From the NCBI RefSeq assembly GCF_008477545.1, contig NZ_VORA01000001.1, positions 248,001 through 312,000 of the forward strand: DNA of 64,000 nucleotides, written 5' to 3'. Both the position numbers and the translations under genes were made by a program. The DNA comes from Roseibium aestuarii (GTDB lineage: Bacteria > Pseudomonadota > Alphaproteobacteria > Rhizobiales > Stappiaceae). Shown in pieces: positions 63,761 through 64,000 of this stretch (its first letter is position 1; each line of letters starts with the position of its first letter). The notes under the pieces are model-generated. The model was not told where the DNA came from. It saw only the letters and a program-made list of their open reading frames with translations, and did no database searches.

Positions 63761-64000
63761 ATGAACGACATGACCAAGATCTTTGCAAACGGCGGTTTCC
63801 GCGACGAGGACTGGACGCGGATCGGTCTCGAGGATGAGCTGCCGGAAACCGGCAACCTGCTCGTTCCTCTGAGCCGCTATCTCGAGGCGCCTGAACGTTT
63901 CGCTGGCAACACCCGCGCCTTCGGCGTGGTCATCGCGCCCGGCGAGGATGTGGAACTGCTCGGCGGGCATCTGGATGCGATCCCGCTGATCGCGGTCGAT
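63761..64000 (+). CDS. DUF934 domain protein (3' end beyond window)
   Basis: 80 codons, open to the right edge. Start ATG 63761 (MNDMTKIFANGGFRDEDW); a second ATG is at 63770. The opening and the LEDELPETGNLLVPLSRYLE segment match DUF934, a family almost always encoded next to cysH/cysI and thought to assist sulfite reduction. It follows cysH by 42 nt in the same operon. Confidence 0.85.
   Translation, partial: MNDMTKIFANGGFRDEDWTRIGLEDELPETGNLLVPLSRYLEAPERFAGNTRAFGVVIAPGEDVELLGGHLDAIPLIAVD

Overview
This is a GC-rich chromosomal segment, and the gene set points to an alphaproteobacterium of the order Hyphomicrobiales (Rhizobiales). The signs are a RirA-type iron regulator with its TGA-N9-TCA operators next to hemP, a BA14K-family protein, a betIAB locus divergent from choXWV, an agl-like glycoside uptake operon, and cysG-DUF2849-cysI-cysH. 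A marine or saline Stappiaceae-like lifestyle is a guess from the osmolyte genes. I see no rRNA, tRNA, CRISPR array, insertion sequence or prophage.

Layout. 1-11297 (minus): an operon of a TolC-like outer-membrane lipoprotein, a HlyD-like periplasmic adaptor and a giant LEPR/RTX surface or secreted protein (2913 codons, running off the left edge), read from an AT-rich promoter region. 11896-15006 (plus): class III aminotransferase, anmK and a GntR regulator. 15066-18569 (minus): MAPEG protein, L-serine dehydratase, DUF486 protein, hemP and rirA. 18722-22246: a LacI regulator, a BaiN/HI0933-like flavoprotein and an AraC regulator. 22304-29506: a complete choline-to-glycine-betaine module. betI-betA-betB lie on the minus strand and choX-choW-choV on the plus strand, with a perfect 20-bp BetI operator between them. 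29639-31008: a diguanylate cyclase and a DUF4405 membrane protein.

31216-40374: a minus-strand catabolic operon (N-formylglutamate amidohydrolase family, TRAP transporter, glutamine-synthetase-like ligase, aldehyde dehydrogenase, iron-type alcohol dehydrogenase) divergent from an RpiR regulator. The enzyme set fits gamma-glutamylation of an amino alcohol or amine, oxidation of its hydroxyl to a carboxylate, then hydrolysis. That assignment is inference. 40593-45646: cold-shock protein, BA14K protein, YaiI-like protein coupled to a second flavoprotein, a response-regulator/HD-GYP protein that has lost both active sites, and an LPS-core-type glycosyltransferase.

46018-55558: a LacI regulator and an ABC sugar importer whose two permeases carry unusual extra domains, a GH63-type glycosidase resembling glucosylglycerate/mannosylglycerate hydrolases, the ATPase, and a convergent GH13 alpha-glucosidase. 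Together with the bet/cho genes this suggests scavenging of compatible solutes. 56040-59162: a lone thiolase and a chemoreceptor. 59439-64000: an assimilatory sulfate reduction operon (cysG, DUF2849, cysI, APS-type cysH, DUF934) running off the right edge.

The least ordinary items are the giant LEPR/RTX operon with an RND-like adaptor and no visible ABC ATPase, the putative gamma-glutamylation operon, the DUF11-like domain inside an ABC permease, the doubly degenerate receiver/HD-GYP protein, and strong GC hairpins placed directly after all three solute-binding-protein genes.
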